Assembly: GCA_025667525.1 (NCBI GenBank)
Contig: CM046874.1
Span: forward strand, 663,542,963-663,606,962
Reading direction: 5' to 3'
DNA: 64,000 nt
Origin: Glebionis coronaria
Lineage: Eukaryota; Streptophyta; Magnoliopsida; Asterales; Asteraceae
Below, piece after piece: positions 33,538 through 45,128 of this stretch; within the stretch, counting starts at the first letter, position 1, and each line of letters begins with the position of its first letter. The translations under genes and the position numbers were made by a program. The notes beneath the pieces are model-generated. The model was not told the origin of the DNA and searched no databases. It was given only the letters and a program-made list of their open reading frames with translations.

Positions 33538-36500
33538 TGATGCGTTATTTTAGGAAAAACAAAGCGACAAAAGCGGGTAAGTATTAAGTACGTACGTTTT
33601 GTGAAAAACGTAAATACCGACAATCGAGTTCGTTCTCGGTGGAGGTATGGTGTTTAGCCAAAATATATAGACGTTATTTAATCGAGTAATTACGCTTTTG
33701 TAAAGACGAAAAGAAAAGAAAACGAGATCGGACTACGCTCAAAACGGACGAAAACGCGCGAACGTACGAACGTAAAAACGCGACCCAACGAAAAATTTAA
33801 CCTAAAAATAATTAAAAATTACTAAAATGTTATAAAAATCGTAACTAAGAAAAATACGCAAACCAAAAAATTTGAAATCTTTTAAATTATTTTATATTAA
33901 TTTTTAAAATTAAATAAAAATCCTAAAAAATAAAATAACTAAGAAAAAGAGAAAATTAAAAGTATTTGAAAACTTAACTAAAAATAAACTTTATAAACTT
34001 AAAAAGGATAATACAAATTATTTTAAAAAAACAAATGGGCTAAAGAAACAAATTTACGAATTTAAACGAAAATAGTACGAAAACAAAAAAACGCGATATT
34101 AAAGCAAAATATCAAATTTTAAACTTTACAAAAACCAATTTATTTTTTCTACGTCCTATATGACAAAAGAAAATTTTAAAAAAGGAATGACGTTTTTTTT
34201 TTGCTTTTCAATATTCTTTTATGAATTAAATAAATTAAAATAATTAAATGCTTTAGAAAATATTAAATGATTAAAAAAATACAAAAAAATACTGAAGGTA
34301 GATAAAGATGAAAAGACTTAATGAAAAATATAAGCTGCAAGAATAAGCTACTTATAAGCTGTGAATAAGCTACAACAAGTATATAAAAAAATAGAAAAAA
34401 AGAAAAGCAAAAAGCATATAAAAGAAAAATAAAAGAAGCTAAGAATCAAAAGAGACCATAGAGCAGATGGTCATGGAGGGATGCTGCGTTTGGTTTGTGA
34501 CCTGAGGTCAGGGGTTCGAATCCCCTTAACAACTTTTTGACAGTTATTTTTCTTTTATTATCAACTTATACAAAAAAAGGGAAAGTATAACATAAAAATA
34601 ATAGAAGGTAATAACACAGAAGCTCTCTAGAGCAGATGGTCACTGGTTAGGTCTGCTGCGTCTATTACACTTCTGAGGTCAGGGGTTCAATTCTTTCTTA
34701 CTGCCAGTATTACTGTTTTATGTTTTTGACAGCAGATAGCAGGTTACTTCCTTTTTTGACAGCAACCTTTTTCTTGGCAGTTATTTGGACAGCTATGAAC
34801 ATAAACTAACAAGCAGGGCACTTTTCACTTTTATGGGTATCTGCTTGGTTTATTTGGTTGTTTGGTATAATAGAGCACAAGGCAAGTAAACGCAACGCGC
34901 AACAAGAATTATCACAGCAATTCAAATAACCCAAAAACAGGGTAAGCACAATAAATTGAGTACCGATGGTTAAAACAGAGGCTTATGTTACTAATGAGCA
35001 GGAGCTCTTTGCTTACTTTATTTTGTTATGTTGCTGTTTGGTACAGTAGACACGAATACAAACGCAAGCACAACAACCAATACTCAATTACTAACACGCC
35101 ATCACAGAATCAAACACAACAGTAGGCTAAAAAGATGAATCAAGACTGGTAAGCAGTGGGCAATTTTTTTGGTTTACATGTTTACACAGTCAACATACAT
35201 CGAACAAAAACACCAACCATGAATTCTAATGATGCCAAATCGCGCCACCATTACCACTATTACTTGAACTTATGTGCAAGCAGACACCTTTTTCTTTTGT
35301 TTACCTTGTTTTTTTTTCTTGTTTAAGGAAGCAAATACACAAATCATATAATCACGAAGAAAAATCACACAACTGATGCACGACCAAAACACAACAAACC
35401 ATACATATATTAAGCCACAAACGCCAAAAATGAAGCACACGGTAACACAAGGCAAATATGGACAGTGGTCGAGGGCAAGCAGAAAAATAGGCAGTGATTT
35501 ACTTATAGCTTGGTTTACTTATGTTTATAACAGTGAACACCCTATTCTACCCTACTGTTAAGGCCAAGAATGTAGGGTTGGTTGTACGAGTCTAGTGAGC
35601 TATGAAGGCAACCTCGGTATATCAAAACCTTACAAAACCTAAGATACCAGATTAAGAGCCTACGACCTATACCTATTCTACACGTTCATCATAAACCAAG
35701 CCACGGAGTCCATCAAAGAACCAACATCTGCTGGTATACGGAAGTTACCAGTGGGCTACAAAAGTACTTGTGGCCTCCCAAAACAATGAGAACCCCCAAG
35801 ACCAAGTAATTCGCACTATAACCTACCCTAAATCTACAAGATTACTGAAAATTAAACATCAAAGAAAAAGAACATATATCATAGCATGACAATATTGTTT
35901 AAGACACACATCACAGTCCAAATCAATTTGTGAAATAGACAGATTTAACACAACCTAGAAGAACAAACTTATTCAACTAGGACTCCAAATCTTTTACTTC
36001 AAATCTACTTATCTAAAACTTATAAAACCATGCAGAGCTAAGCATGCTTGGAGGCCAATAACTACCCCTAAACCTTGCCGTCCCAAACACCTTTTTATAA
36101 ATCTAGTAAGCAGATTTTGCTTTAAAACTTGATAAACAACAATTTTTTTTTACTGATTCATTAACCACCTAACATATTCGAGACTTCTAAACATGAAAAA
36201 CAACAAGTTATCATCGAACTCCCAAAATCAAAGAGCCACGTAATCTTTGACAGAAAATTATAAAAAGAAGGAAAAAAAAGAAAAACTAGACAAACCTCGA
36301 GAGCATACAATCCATGCTCTCGGATTTTTGAGCTTTTGTGGTAGCACAACAACCACACGCTTCCAATGATCCTGCTAAGAACAACAAACGTGATGACAAT
36401 TGACAATGATACGCCAACTGATTTCTTACTTTTTCTTGAAAAACTTTTCAACAATCCTGAAAACATAAACAACTATCTATATTGGATCTCCCAAAAACTC

Positions 36501-37703
36501 AGTTAAGAAACTTTTGATATAAACTTGAAAACTGAAATGCCTTTTAAAAGGTAAATTGCATAAAGGTAAATGGTGCAAGTAAAAAAAATACTGGAAAGTA
36601 AAATTGGAACTCAAAAAAATTACTTCATTTAACTTATATCACATTACAAGAAATGAGAGTAAAATTCTGGAACAAGAACAACTAAGCTAAAGGTGCCTTT
36701 ATATAATAGGCTACAAATCTTCTAGAAAGAAAAAGAACTACAAACCCTAATTTTTGGTTTTCCAGAAAAGCCCTTGGATATGCTCTTAGCATATTCGATT
36801 TTTGGATTTGTCCTGTGATGATACATGTGTTGTGGCAGGCGAATCTGTAATCTCAACCCTTTAATGAAACGTTCTCACCACGCCAAGCAATCTTGATAGT
36901 TAATTTGGTCTTCCTTGTTGTCAAAAGGTATGAACCCGTGACTTTGTGAGCTGGTGTGGGGACAAGAAGAAGGTGAAGTCGTTTTCTGGCATGTGGGGGT
37001 GTCTTGACAAGCTAACAAACAAAACCCCTAAATTTAATTAGAGTATAATCCCTAACTTCTTTTGATTTTGGCTGGGATTATATCTAGGGTTTATGTGGGA
37101 ACAGGGAATGTTAAGATCGTGGGTAGGGGATTAATGGTTTTGGGGCTGGTTGGTAAAAGTAATGGGTAGGGTAAGGGTTTGGTTGGGTAAAAGGGGTGGA
37201 TAGTTGTTGGGTTTGGGTTTGTTTTATCCAGAAATACCCATATACTTCCAATTTTTCTTGCATATGAAGTCTTGGCAGAAAGTTAATGTTTTCCTTTAAT
37301 AACATCTTTCACACATTTGTCAAATATGGAACAATGTGTTTTGTAAATTTTCCATAAGGACTAAATGTGTAAGTTAACCAATTCCCAAGGGCCAATATTG
37401 ACATGTCTTCAACTTTGAAGGGCTAATCTTGCCAATTTTCTAAAGATGAGGGACCAAATGTGATAAATCTTCAAACTTCAAGGGTATTTTTGCAAAATCC
37501 AAGCTCGGGTCCGGTTCATTGTGCGGCTTCTTTTCCCATGTTCGTTTTTGACTGATTCTTGTGATCTTTTGTCATTTTCTCAATATCCGTACCTAAAATA
37601 CACAAGCAACAAACACAAGCATATATTTGGGTATTTTGATGATATTTAATGCATTTTAAGCCCTATTTGGACGATGAGACTATGTATAAAAACAGTCTCA
37701 TCA
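33538..37703 (-). repeat. Candidate 3' LTR of element D (~4.2 kb, outer edge uncertain)
   Basis: The inner edge is firm: TGATGAGACTG on the minus strand directly follows a PPT, and GATGAGACT/AGTCTCATC makes a terminal hairpin (37674-37702). The outer edge at 33538 is chosen because TGATG there gives a 5-bp inverted match to the inner end. The stretch is noncoding and AT-rich, with CpG-rich DNA at 33560-33790 and two tRNA-like units at about 34459 and 34629. It could contain further unrecognised insertions. Confidence 0.4.
34457..34710 (+). repeat. Two tRNA-like (pol III box) units, ~170 bp apart
   Basis: Both units share agagcagatggtca, tgctgcgt and ctgaggtcaggggttc in that order. The first has a perfect B-box, GGTTCGAATCC (about 34513-34523); in the second it has decayed. 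Each is followed by TTTTTGACAG. The acceptor ends do not pair, so this is not a tRNA gene. It may be a SINE fragment duplicated with its flank. Confidence 0.4.
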
Positions 37704-39546
37704 CTCCCCCATACTAAACCATTGCCGTGCACTCACGCAATGCTAGAATTAAGTATCATAGCACTTCCAAAATTCATTTTATGATGACATTTATTGAAGA
37801 CGTGAACTTAAATAAACTACTACACGTGTTTTTGACATAATGTAATGTTTTCATCACGAGAAAGTGACTTTTAGGATCATAGAACAAGAACACGTGAATG
37901 CTTCGTTAGAAATAATTTCGTCGTCCTCGATTTTCACCCCAATTCCATGCCAAGCGTGCAACGAGATCATTGTTATTATAAGTTAGCAACACGATCACAT
38001 CTCATGAGTGTTAATTACGAACCTAAACTCCCTTATTCCTACTTGGTATCTCTTATATTTTATTTTGTCTTAATGATCACGAGGATACATCATTGACTTA
38101 TGCGTGAATAGAGATTAAGTCTAAAAATAGAGTCTTAACGGTGTAACCAAAATCATTAAATTAATAATTCACCCCAATAGACAACGATGTCAAAAAATTA
38201 AGTCAACAAGAAGGATCGATAAACACGGTTTTATAACGGTTTTGAACATGAGACTTATTACCAAGACTTTTATATGCCCCCTAACGGAAGGGCCTTATTA
38301 TCTTTGGTTTACCTCCATCTTTTATTCAACTTCGCCATGAAGCTTTTATTATGACTTCGGTCTTGCCTTGCTTTTATTATCCGCCTCATCGGTGGTTTTA
38401 TTAGCCAAAGACATATATCCTCACGCTAAAGCGAATTTTGGATCTTTAAAGCTTCAAAGATTAAGGCTTAATTCACTTTCAATTTGGGCATAGATTTTTC
38501 GGCCTTGTGAGCTTCAAATTTTTGCTTAATTTAGGTGAGCACTTGAAATCTTATTATTAGGTGAAGCTTTCGATTATTCGGGTGCCAATACTTCAAAACC
38601 GTGACGCTGGCGATACCTTAATGTTTTCCCAATATAATTACATGGAAGCTACTAAAACAAATTAGAAACCAACAATAGTGACTAAACCGCTAAATCAATA
38701 TTTATTAACAATTTATTATGCAAAAGCGTGGGGAGAATAAGCAAATAATTACTACACATGAGATCGTGACGATTACGAGACTTATAAATAACTCTATCAT
38801 TTCTCGTCCTCATTTAAGAGACTTAGCCTAAAAAGTTAAGGAGTTGAAGCTAAGTGCTCAACACACACGGTCGAGTCACAAATTACTCTTATTCTCACCA
38901 TCGGAAAACCTACATTCGTGTCTTAAACACTTATGAAAAACAAGAAAAAATTTAAAATTTGGCCATTTTTAGCCTTATTTTGCAACAAAACGATAAACAA
39001 AAAGATAAACTTTGGAAAGCGTGAAGGTTTGGCAAGGCAAGCATCTATTCACCCCCCCCCCCATACTAAAGTTAAACATTGTCCTCAATGTTTCGAGTCT
39101 AGGGGTGCAAAACACCCCCATACTAGAGACGTAGTCGAATGCCTAATCTAGCATGGAAAGGGTGTAACCAATAAATTAATAGCCGTTTATGAAGTGTGCT
39201 AAAAACCTAAGGTTAGAACAATCAAGGATATATCATGGATATTGAGAAAGTCTTCAAAGCAAACGATCGAGTGCTCCCATAAACGAACACGAGAGGCTCC
39301 AATCGTGAAGATCATGATCTAAAAACCACAATGCACAAACAACCACGAAACAAAGGTTGGAAGGGCACAAATCCCCTCATATTAGGTTAACTAAAAAGCA
39401 ATAATATGTACATGGATAAGCATGGGTCTCCCCAACGAGGCACCTTGTTTTTGATAACCGAGTTAAAAGCTCGACTCGAATCCCCATAAATGTGATCATT
39501 TAGGGATATCCTTGGTTCGGTCATTTTTGGTGGGCATTACATGTAA
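37704..39546 (-). other. 3' UTR of element D with PPT boxes
   Basis: It is noncoding. On the minus strand, three TAGTATGGGGG-type boxes lie at about 39110-39124, 39050-39069 and 37704-37716, the last serving as the PPT. The hairpin AACATTG/CAATGTT (39075-39092) lies between the first two. Near 39440 a GTGCCTCGTTGGGGAGACCC-like segment follows the ORF, at the same place as the gggaggcaaccc segment after E's pol (59936-59950). An 11-C run lies at 39052-39062. Confidence 0.65.
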
Positions 39547-40334
39547 TCAAGGCCCAAAACCAACCGTGAATAAAGGCAAAGCCTTTATACCAGGATCGAA
39601 GATCGTATCCTCACATTTTGTTGAAAATAAAATACGCAAAGCCGGAGGATACGTCTTGTAAGGAAGAAAACTCCTTACGACGTAGGTAAACTCATCATAT
39701 CCGAGGGGATGGGTAGGGATACTTTGAAACGAAGGTAAAATTGAAAGAGAATTACTCAAAATAGGAGTTTCAAAATTTCCCCCCGGATCGAAGGCAAAAG
39801 CCTCATTAAAATCCTCATTCTCATCGAGAGGCGGTCCATCGGTGAACCCCTCGAGAATGGAAACGTCATGAGTAGAAAGAGTAGTCTCAATCGTATGAGA
39901 CGTCGGGAGGGTGACTAGCAAATCCGGCTCATCGAGTTTAGAATCCTTAGAATCCTCACTCTCGATGTCCTCGAACGTCTCATCAAAGAGAGGATTTACG
40001 TCACCAAAAATGAACGCGTCATCAAATTCGAATAAAGGGTTCGAAAAGATTTTAAAATCGGTATTTTGAACATCCTCGTCGATTAGTGACTCGTCATCAC
40101 TAGCGGAAAAATCATCGTCATTGAAAAGCGGGTTCGAAAAAGTCGTTGATTCTCTCCCCGAAGTGTCAATGGGAGAGACATCATCACAAGAAATCGATTC
40201 ACACTCACTATCGTGATTTGCCTCGTTAGAATCTTCGTGGAAAAATTTATCGAGAGCAAAATTACTTACCTCATCTTTGAAGAAAACCGTAGGCTCACTC
40301 TGGATTGGAATAGGGATCTCGACACTAGGATTAG
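39547..40334 (-). pseudogene. gag: Gag of element D, C-terminal half, split by E
   Basis: On the minus strand this is the downstream part of an acidic gag-like ORF ending at 39547. It is rich in Asp/Glu/Ser and repeats FSNPLF[N/E][D/F]DD-like blocks (around 40120 and 40050) plus NPLFDE (around 39990). The C-terminus is hydrophobic and Pro-rich. The first few codons before 40335 come from E's LTR. Removing E plus one attag copy joins this frame to 63542-63999 without stop or shift. No protease or RT follows. It resembles, from memory, acidic gag-tail proteins common in Asteraceae genomes. Confidence 0.7.
40330..40334. repeat. Target-site duplication of E (left copy, attag)
   Basis: It is repeated at 63538-63542. 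Because attagt is shared, ttagt one base to the right is equally possible. Confidence 0.8.
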
Positions 40335-41614
40335 TAATAAGTGTGAAAACACTTATCCTTTTACCACTTATTTCCAATAATAACAAGACCAAAACATGTG
40401 ATTTATGTCGTAAAAGTCGGAATTATGCGTGGTTTGTGTTTTTATTGTGTTTTAGGACCAAAATATGAAATAGGAAGAAAACACGGGCTTTCACGGGCTT
40501 TTATCGAAGAAAACGGGAAAAGACGAAGTCAAAAGATCAAGAGTGCAAAAAGAACGAAAGTCCAAGGCCTATTCTGAAGATTTATCGAAGAAAAAGTCTA
40601 AAGACTGAAGTTTAACGAAGTCAAAGAACTTAAGTCTAATAGAAGAAGAAAATTAAAAGACAAGTTCAAATCCCGAGATGACAAAGACGAAGAATTAAAG
40701 TCGAGTCGAGAAAACGTGAAGAAAGCAAGAAAGAAGAAAGCACCACACATGCCTTCCACTTCCCTTTAAATACCCTCCTAATCACATTAGGAGGGGAGTT
40801 AGCTAGTTTTTATTTTTTTCAAGTTTCTTTCTAGTTTTTAGAGAGAAAAAGTCTTAAACTTTCTCTCACTAAATTTCATCTTCTTTCTTAGTCTTTTAAG
40901 ATTAAACATCTTTGTATTGCTTAGTTTCATTAATCAAGTTCCATTTTTAAGCTTTTAAATCCTTACTCTCATTCTACACTTCTTGATTTATCCTTCCTTT
41001 GATCCGAAATTCACATCTCACTCGTATAATTTGATGTTTTCGTGAATAAAGGTTTGATCTTTTGGGTTACACACAAGCTCTTACATGTTTAGGCCATAAG
41101 CTCATAATGCTTATTGGCTTATTCGAATCTTAGCTTATTGATTTTCAGACTTCTTCAAGGTTTTTAGTAGTTTTAAGTTCATTTCATAAAGTTTTGATCT
41201 TTTATGTTTTAGAAGTCATTAAATTTAAGCTTTTTGAATTGTTAAGATCCGGTTAGAATAGCTAATTTCATTTGCCTATTGAGTTTTACTCTTGCCACCA
41301 ATTTCGGAAACTTCTGCCTTCCATCGCAATCAAAGGGTTTTGTACACATTCCGACGGGACTCGAAGTTTTGATCGCAATAACCCGTTAGGGTTTTACTTT
41401 GCGATCGGGTTAGTTTTTCCCCTTATTCCGATCAGGGATTGCGATCGCATATTGCGATCGCATATTCCGACGGATCTTAAGGTCTTCAGTTAAGACGAAG
41501 TGCTGCCCAATTTTACTCTACATCATTCCGATCTGAACCATTTTGCGATCTAAGAACATCCCGACGAGCATCATTGCGATAAGTAGTTTTTACAACATTC
41601 CGATGGGTAGTAAG
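40335..41614 (+). repeat. 5' LTR of E, first part
   Basis: It starts TAATAAGTGTG, with AAGTG/CACTT as a terminal hairpin. A TATA-like TTTAAATA lies near 40766. From about 41330 it carries repeated ATTCCGAT/ATTGCGAT motifs, including two GCGATCGC palindromes. It is cut after 41614 by F; the gtaag at 41610-41614 is the F target duplication. Confidence 0.93.
41610..41614. repeat. Target-site duplication of F (left copy, gtaag)
   Basis: It is repeated at 53642-53646. E's 3' LTR retains a single uninterrupted copy at about 63180-63185, which proves the insertion point. Confidence 0.95.
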
Positions 41615-42136
41615 TGTTGGGAATAAATTTAGGCCAGAACACTTGAACGCTGACAAGAACAACTTAAGCGTTGACAAGAGCAAAGTGAGCGCTGACAGCA
41701 TAAGCGTTGACAAGATAAAGTCAAGCGTTGACAGATTGAAGACAAGCACTGATGGAAGATGTGAGCTACACGTATATTATATTCTAGATTACTTCTAGTA
41801 AGGATAGAAACGACAATGTATTTTCTATGTTTATCTTTACCTAGAATAGTTGATTCGTAGCTTATTGTACAAGACTTCTTGTTCTATAAAAGAAGGTCTT
41901 TTAGGTTAATGTTTAATATCAGTTTTCATAGTATTCGCAAGTTAAACCTTTCATTGTAATCAACACGATTATTCTAATACAAGTGAAAGTTTGTTTAACA
42001 TTATTGTGTTTTAGATCAAGTGTTAATTCCGCATAACACTTTGTTACTTTATTCATAAGCAAAGGTTTCTCTACGTGTAGTACTTGATCTAATCTCGTTT
42101 ACACAAAGCTTAATCGATCTAAGTTTGGGATCAACA
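41615..42136 (+). repeat. 5' LTR of F (522 bp)
   Basis: TGTTGGG...ATCAACA ends. The TATA box TATAAAAG at 41885-41892 places the RNA start near 41915. Six CGYTGAC-type cores lie at 41648, 41669, 41690, 41705, 41726 and 41747 (spacings 21, 21, 15, 21, 21). This noncoding stretch is open in one frame and would give [S/N][A/V]D triplets every seven residues. Confidence 0.96.
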
Positions 42137-42138
42137 AG

Positions 42139-42150
42139 TGGTATCAGAGC
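42139..42150 (+). other. Primer-binding site of F (initiator Met tRNA)
   Basis: TGGTATCAGAGC lies two bases after the LTR and is the standard plant copia primer site. Confidence 0.93.
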
Positions 42151-42183
42151 TTGTTGAGAAACTTTTGATCTTTAAGTAACGCA

Positions 42184-42238
42184 GAACCCTAAAACACCAA
42201 AAACCCTAAAAACCCTAAAATTCTCAAAACCCTAAAAA
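42184..42238 (+). promoter_or_regulatory. Telobox-like AACCCTAA cluster in the gag leader
   Basis: Four copies of AACCCTAAAA-type sequence fall in 55 bp just upstream of the gag ATG. Teloboxes occur in leaders of plant translation genes and bind telomere-repeat proteins. Whether they act here is an inference; simple slippage could also give this sequence. Confidence 0.45.
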
Positions 42239-42242
42239 CATC

Positions 42243-45128
42243 ATGTCTGGCACAAATCAACCTCCTGCTTTGCTACAAAACAACTTCTCAAACCCTAGTA
42301 TCAAAATTCCCATGTTTGATGCCAGGAACTTTGAGCTTTGGAAGTCCAATTTTGAGCAATACATAGCTATTCATGACTACACTCTTTGGGAAATTATCGA
42401 ATATGGGAACACATTCGATAAAGCAGCAAAGATTACTGCTGCTATTGCCACAAGGACAGCTGTTCCTAATTTTCCTGAATCTGATAAGGTGGAAAAGCCT
42501 GAAGATGGGAGAGCTGTTGCTGTTGAAGATATAGCCAAGAAGAGGGTGGACATGAAAATCTTGAATATCTTGAAACATGCCCTAGGTCATGAGAATCAGC
42601 ACAAGTACAAACGATTTGAGTCTGCAAAAGAGCTTTGGGAAGCTCTTGAAGTAGCACATGGTGGCAATGCTGACACAAAAGAAGAAAAGAAGAAGCAACT
42701 ATTGCATGAGTATGCTGTCTTTAAAGCTCAACCTAATGAGAATCTCAGCAGTGTGAGAAGTAGACTTCTTGACATCACAAGTCAACTTTCCTTCATGGGA
42801 AAACAGATTGATGATCCTGAATTGAATGCTACTTTTCTCAAAAGCCTTGGTGATGTATGGAAGATTGAGACAAGATCCATTCTTGTCAATAATACCCACA
42901 AGACTTCCAGGTTTGATGACATCTTCAACAAGTTAAGACTATTGGAGAATGAATGGCAATTGGAAAGTGATAACAAATCTTCCAGCAGCAACATGGCCTT
43001 CTTTTCACAAAGTGAAGGCCAATTTGATTCCATGAACTTCTATGGACATTCAGCAACTGGATCTCAAGGTGTCAGCGCTGGATGTCAATCTGTCAGCGCT
43101 GGATCATATCCTGTCAACGCTTTGTACTCAAGCGCTGACACACACGATCATGGCGCTGATAGAATTAAACCTGCTGGTTTTGATCTTGATACTGTGTGTG
43201 CATTCATTGCTTCTTTGCCCAGTGATTCAAGGATTACATATGAAGATCTTGAGCAGATAAGTGATGAACAATTGGAAGAGATGGACATCAAGTGGACTAT
43301 GGCTCTTGTAAGTTTAAGAGCAAACAGGTTTAATAAAAGGTTCAAGAAGAAGATGACCTTTAATGCTAAGGATGTTGCTGGCTTTGACAAGTCCAAGGTG
43401 GAGTGCTACAACTGTCATAGGATGGGGCACTTTATGAGGGAATGTAGATCTCCAAGGAGATCTGATGCTGGGAAGCCTTCTAGCCAAATGATTAAGAACC
43501 CAGATCCCAAGGCCATGGTTGCTGTTCAACAAATTGATGGTGTTGGAGAATGGGATTGGAGCTGGATGGCTAAGAATGAAGAAGAGGACAGAGCTTTGGT
43601 TGCTGAAGTTAAAGAAGAGCATGTTGAATATGCTCTCATGGCACACTCCTCCTCCTCATCAGATAATGAGGTATATGATGATGCTTTCTGTTCTAAGGGT
43701 TGTCGTTTAAATACTGAAAAATTAAAACAAGAGATAGTTAAATTATTAGATGAGGCAAGTACTGAAAGATGCAAAGTATCTAACTATCAAGTTGCTCTTA
43801 CCCAAACAGAAAAGACAGTATCTGAATATAAGAAAATGGAGTTTGATTTAAAGGATCAAATAAATATCTTAAAACATGAGTTACATCAGAGTAAGGATGT
43901 TCAAGATATAGTAAATAGGGTTAATCTTGATTTGATAGCTCAGTTAGAGGAGGCTAACAAAAATAAAGATAATGTGAGTCTTAAAATCCAGAGATTTGAT
44001 AAGGCCACACAATCCCTAGGAGAGTGTGTTAGTAAACAAAGAGACTCTAAGGATATGAGTGGGATTGGGATGAATAATTATACTGTTGTTCCACCACCAG
44101 CTGGGGATTTCTATGGTGTCCAATCAAAGGACTTATCTTGGACTGGCTTGCCAGAATGCCAAGAGGAGGAATTCATTCCTCCACCTAGAGTGACTTCCCC
44201 AGTTGAGGAATATCAGCAAAAGCTGACTGACCTAGAAGAGTGGAAGAAAGCTAACCACACTTTGTTTGTTAAGGGAGGGTTGTTGTGTGAAAGTCCAAAT
44301 GAGCCCACACCAATCACAAAACCAATTGATGATCCTAAACCTATTAAGATCACACACCCTACCACTGGCAAAGCTGTTGACCTTGGCCCACAAGCTGCTA
44401 GAAAACCTAGTGTTAAGTATGCAGAGATGTATAGGAATACTAGGTCTCCAAAAAGCCAAGTTAGTAATCATGGAACAGGCTTCTTTGCTTCTAGACCTAA
44501 GACTATGTCTAGAAAAGCTTGTTACACATGTGGGAGCTTTTCACATTTGGCCTACAAATGTGTCAACGCTTCCAATGTCAACGCTGATAGGAACCATTTC
44601 AGCGCTGACAAAAGTCAACATAGGTCAAACACTGTCAGACCCAATACCTTTGTGAACACAAGTTCACAAGTTGTTAGACCAGCCCCATTCTTTTCTAGAG
44701 GGTCTAACACACAAGGCCTAAGACCTTTTCAAAAGTCAAATACTTGGTCAAATAGGCAATGGGTTCCTGTAGCAAACCCTAGGTTCAACACTGATAAGAG
44801 CAATCGGGGCGCTGACAGGAGTAATTTCAGCGCTGACAGACACACTGCTAAACCTAGGTATTTGCAACCACAGGGAAATAGGTCTAAAGCTTCTACTAGC
44901 TTAACATGGAGACCAAAACAAGTCCAGAACCCTAATTCTACTGGTATTTCTATGACATGCAACAGGTTTCATTATATTTCAAAGGCATTGTCAACACCAA
45001 TTGGGGTTAACTGGGAATTTCATTCAAACAGGGATGAAAATGGGGTTGTTATGAGAACCAAGTCTGTTCTTGTTGAACAACCAAATGAATCCAAGTCTTC
45101 CAAGGCTTGGGTTCCCAAAGAAAACTAA
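42243..45128 (+). CDS. gag: Copia gag of F, intact (961 aa)
   Basis: Capsid/nucleocapsid protein. ATG 42243 follows the PBS leader. Residues about 20-240 form the copia-type gag domain ([12 protein letters not shown], then [13 protein letters not shown]). A first zinc knuckle, [14 protein letters not shown], starts near residue 388. A coiled coil spans about 489-590. A second knuckle, [14 protein letters not shown], starts near 760, followed by a basic tail. A long gag with coiled coil is typical of Sireviruses. CGYTGAC arrays lie at 43076-43154, 44567-44603 and 44789-44831, the first partly inverted. The TAA at 45126-45128 overlaps the first pol-frame ATG. Confidence 0.93.
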   Translation: MSGTNQPPALLQNNFSNPSIKIPMFDARNFELWKSNFEQYIAIHDYTLWEIIEYGNTFDKAAKITAAIATRTAVPNFPESDKVEKPEDGRAVAVEDIAKKRVDMKILNILKHALGHENQHKYKRFESAKELWEALEVAHGGNADTKEEKKKQLLHEYAVFKAQPNENLSSVRSRLLDITSQLSFMGKQIDDPELNATFLKSLGDVWKIETRSILVNNTHKTSRFDDIFNKLRLLENEWQLESDNKSSSSNMAFFSQSEGQFDSMNFYGHSATGSQGVSAGCQSVSAGSYPVNALYSSADTHDHGADRIKPAGFDLDTVCAFIASLPSDSRITYEDLEQISDEQLEEMDIKWTMALVSLRANRFNKRFKKKMTFNAKDVAGFDKSKVECYNCHRMGHFMRECRSPRRSDAGKPSSQMIKNPDPKAMVAVQQIDGVGEWDWSWMAKNEEEDRALVAEVKEEHVEYALMAHSSSSSDNEVYDDAFCSKGCRLNTEKLKQEIVKLLDEASTERCKVSNYQVALTQTEKTVSEYKKMEFDLKDQINILKHELHQSKDVQDIVNRVNLDLIAQLEEANKNKDNVSLKIQRFDKATQSLGECVSKQRDSKDMSGIGMNNYTVVPPPAGDFYGVQSKDLSWTGLPECQEEEFIPPPRVTSPVEEYQQKLTDLEEWKKANHTLFVKGGLLCESPNEPTPITKPIDDPKPIKITHPTTGKAVDLGPQAARKPSVKYAEMYRNTRSPKSQVSNHGTGFFASRPKTMSRKACYTCGSFSHLAYKCVNASNVNADRNHFSADKSQHRSNTVRPNTFVNTSSQVVRPAPFFSRGSNTQGLRPFQKSNTWSNRQWVPVANPRFNTDKSNRGADRSNFSADRHTAKPRYLQPQGNRSKASTSLTWRPKQVQNPNSTGISMTCNRFHYISKALSTPIGVNWEFHSNRDENGVVMRTKSVLVEQPNESKSSKAWVPKEN
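43066..43162 (+). repeat. CGYTGAC array in gag, partly inverted
   Basis: Core positions are 43076, 43097, 43118, 43133 and 43154 (spacings 21, 21, 15, 21). The first three read GTCAGCGCT or GTCAACGC, the complement of the motif, and encode VSAG/VNA; the last two read GCGCTGAY and encode SAD/GAD. Confidence 0.85.

Larger units (their letters stand above)
33538..40334 (-). mobile_element. Element D (left piece): gag-only Athila-related element, minus strand
   Basis: Reading the minus strand, the gag ORF (63999-63543, then 40334-39547 after removal of E) is followed by a 1.84-kb UTR, a PPT at 37704-37715 and an LTR starting TGATGAGACTG at 37703. No pol lies between gag and LTR. The UTR is clearly similar to E's 3' UTR (for example 38010-38110 against 61560-61680, inverted), so D and E are relatives. 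The outer LTR edge is a guess from the TGATG/CATCA ends. Confidence 0.65.

Noticed and set aside
34457..34710. Functional tRNA genes
   Set aside because: A recognisable B-box exists in one unit, but the acceptor and anticodon arms do not fold and the second unit has lost the B-box.
35001..37300. Possible host gene between C and D
   Set aside because: There are only short ORFs on both strands and no splice-linked coding pattern or recognisable motif; it is more likely LTR or unidentified repeat DNA.
38933..39151. 72-codon plus-strand ORF
   Set aside because: It crosses the C homopolymer and PPT boxes of element D's UTR on the opposite strand; it has no coding character.
42184..42238. Interstitial telomere repeat
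   Set aside because: Copies are irregular and few, and they lie exactly in a retroelement leader; no tandem seven-base array is present.
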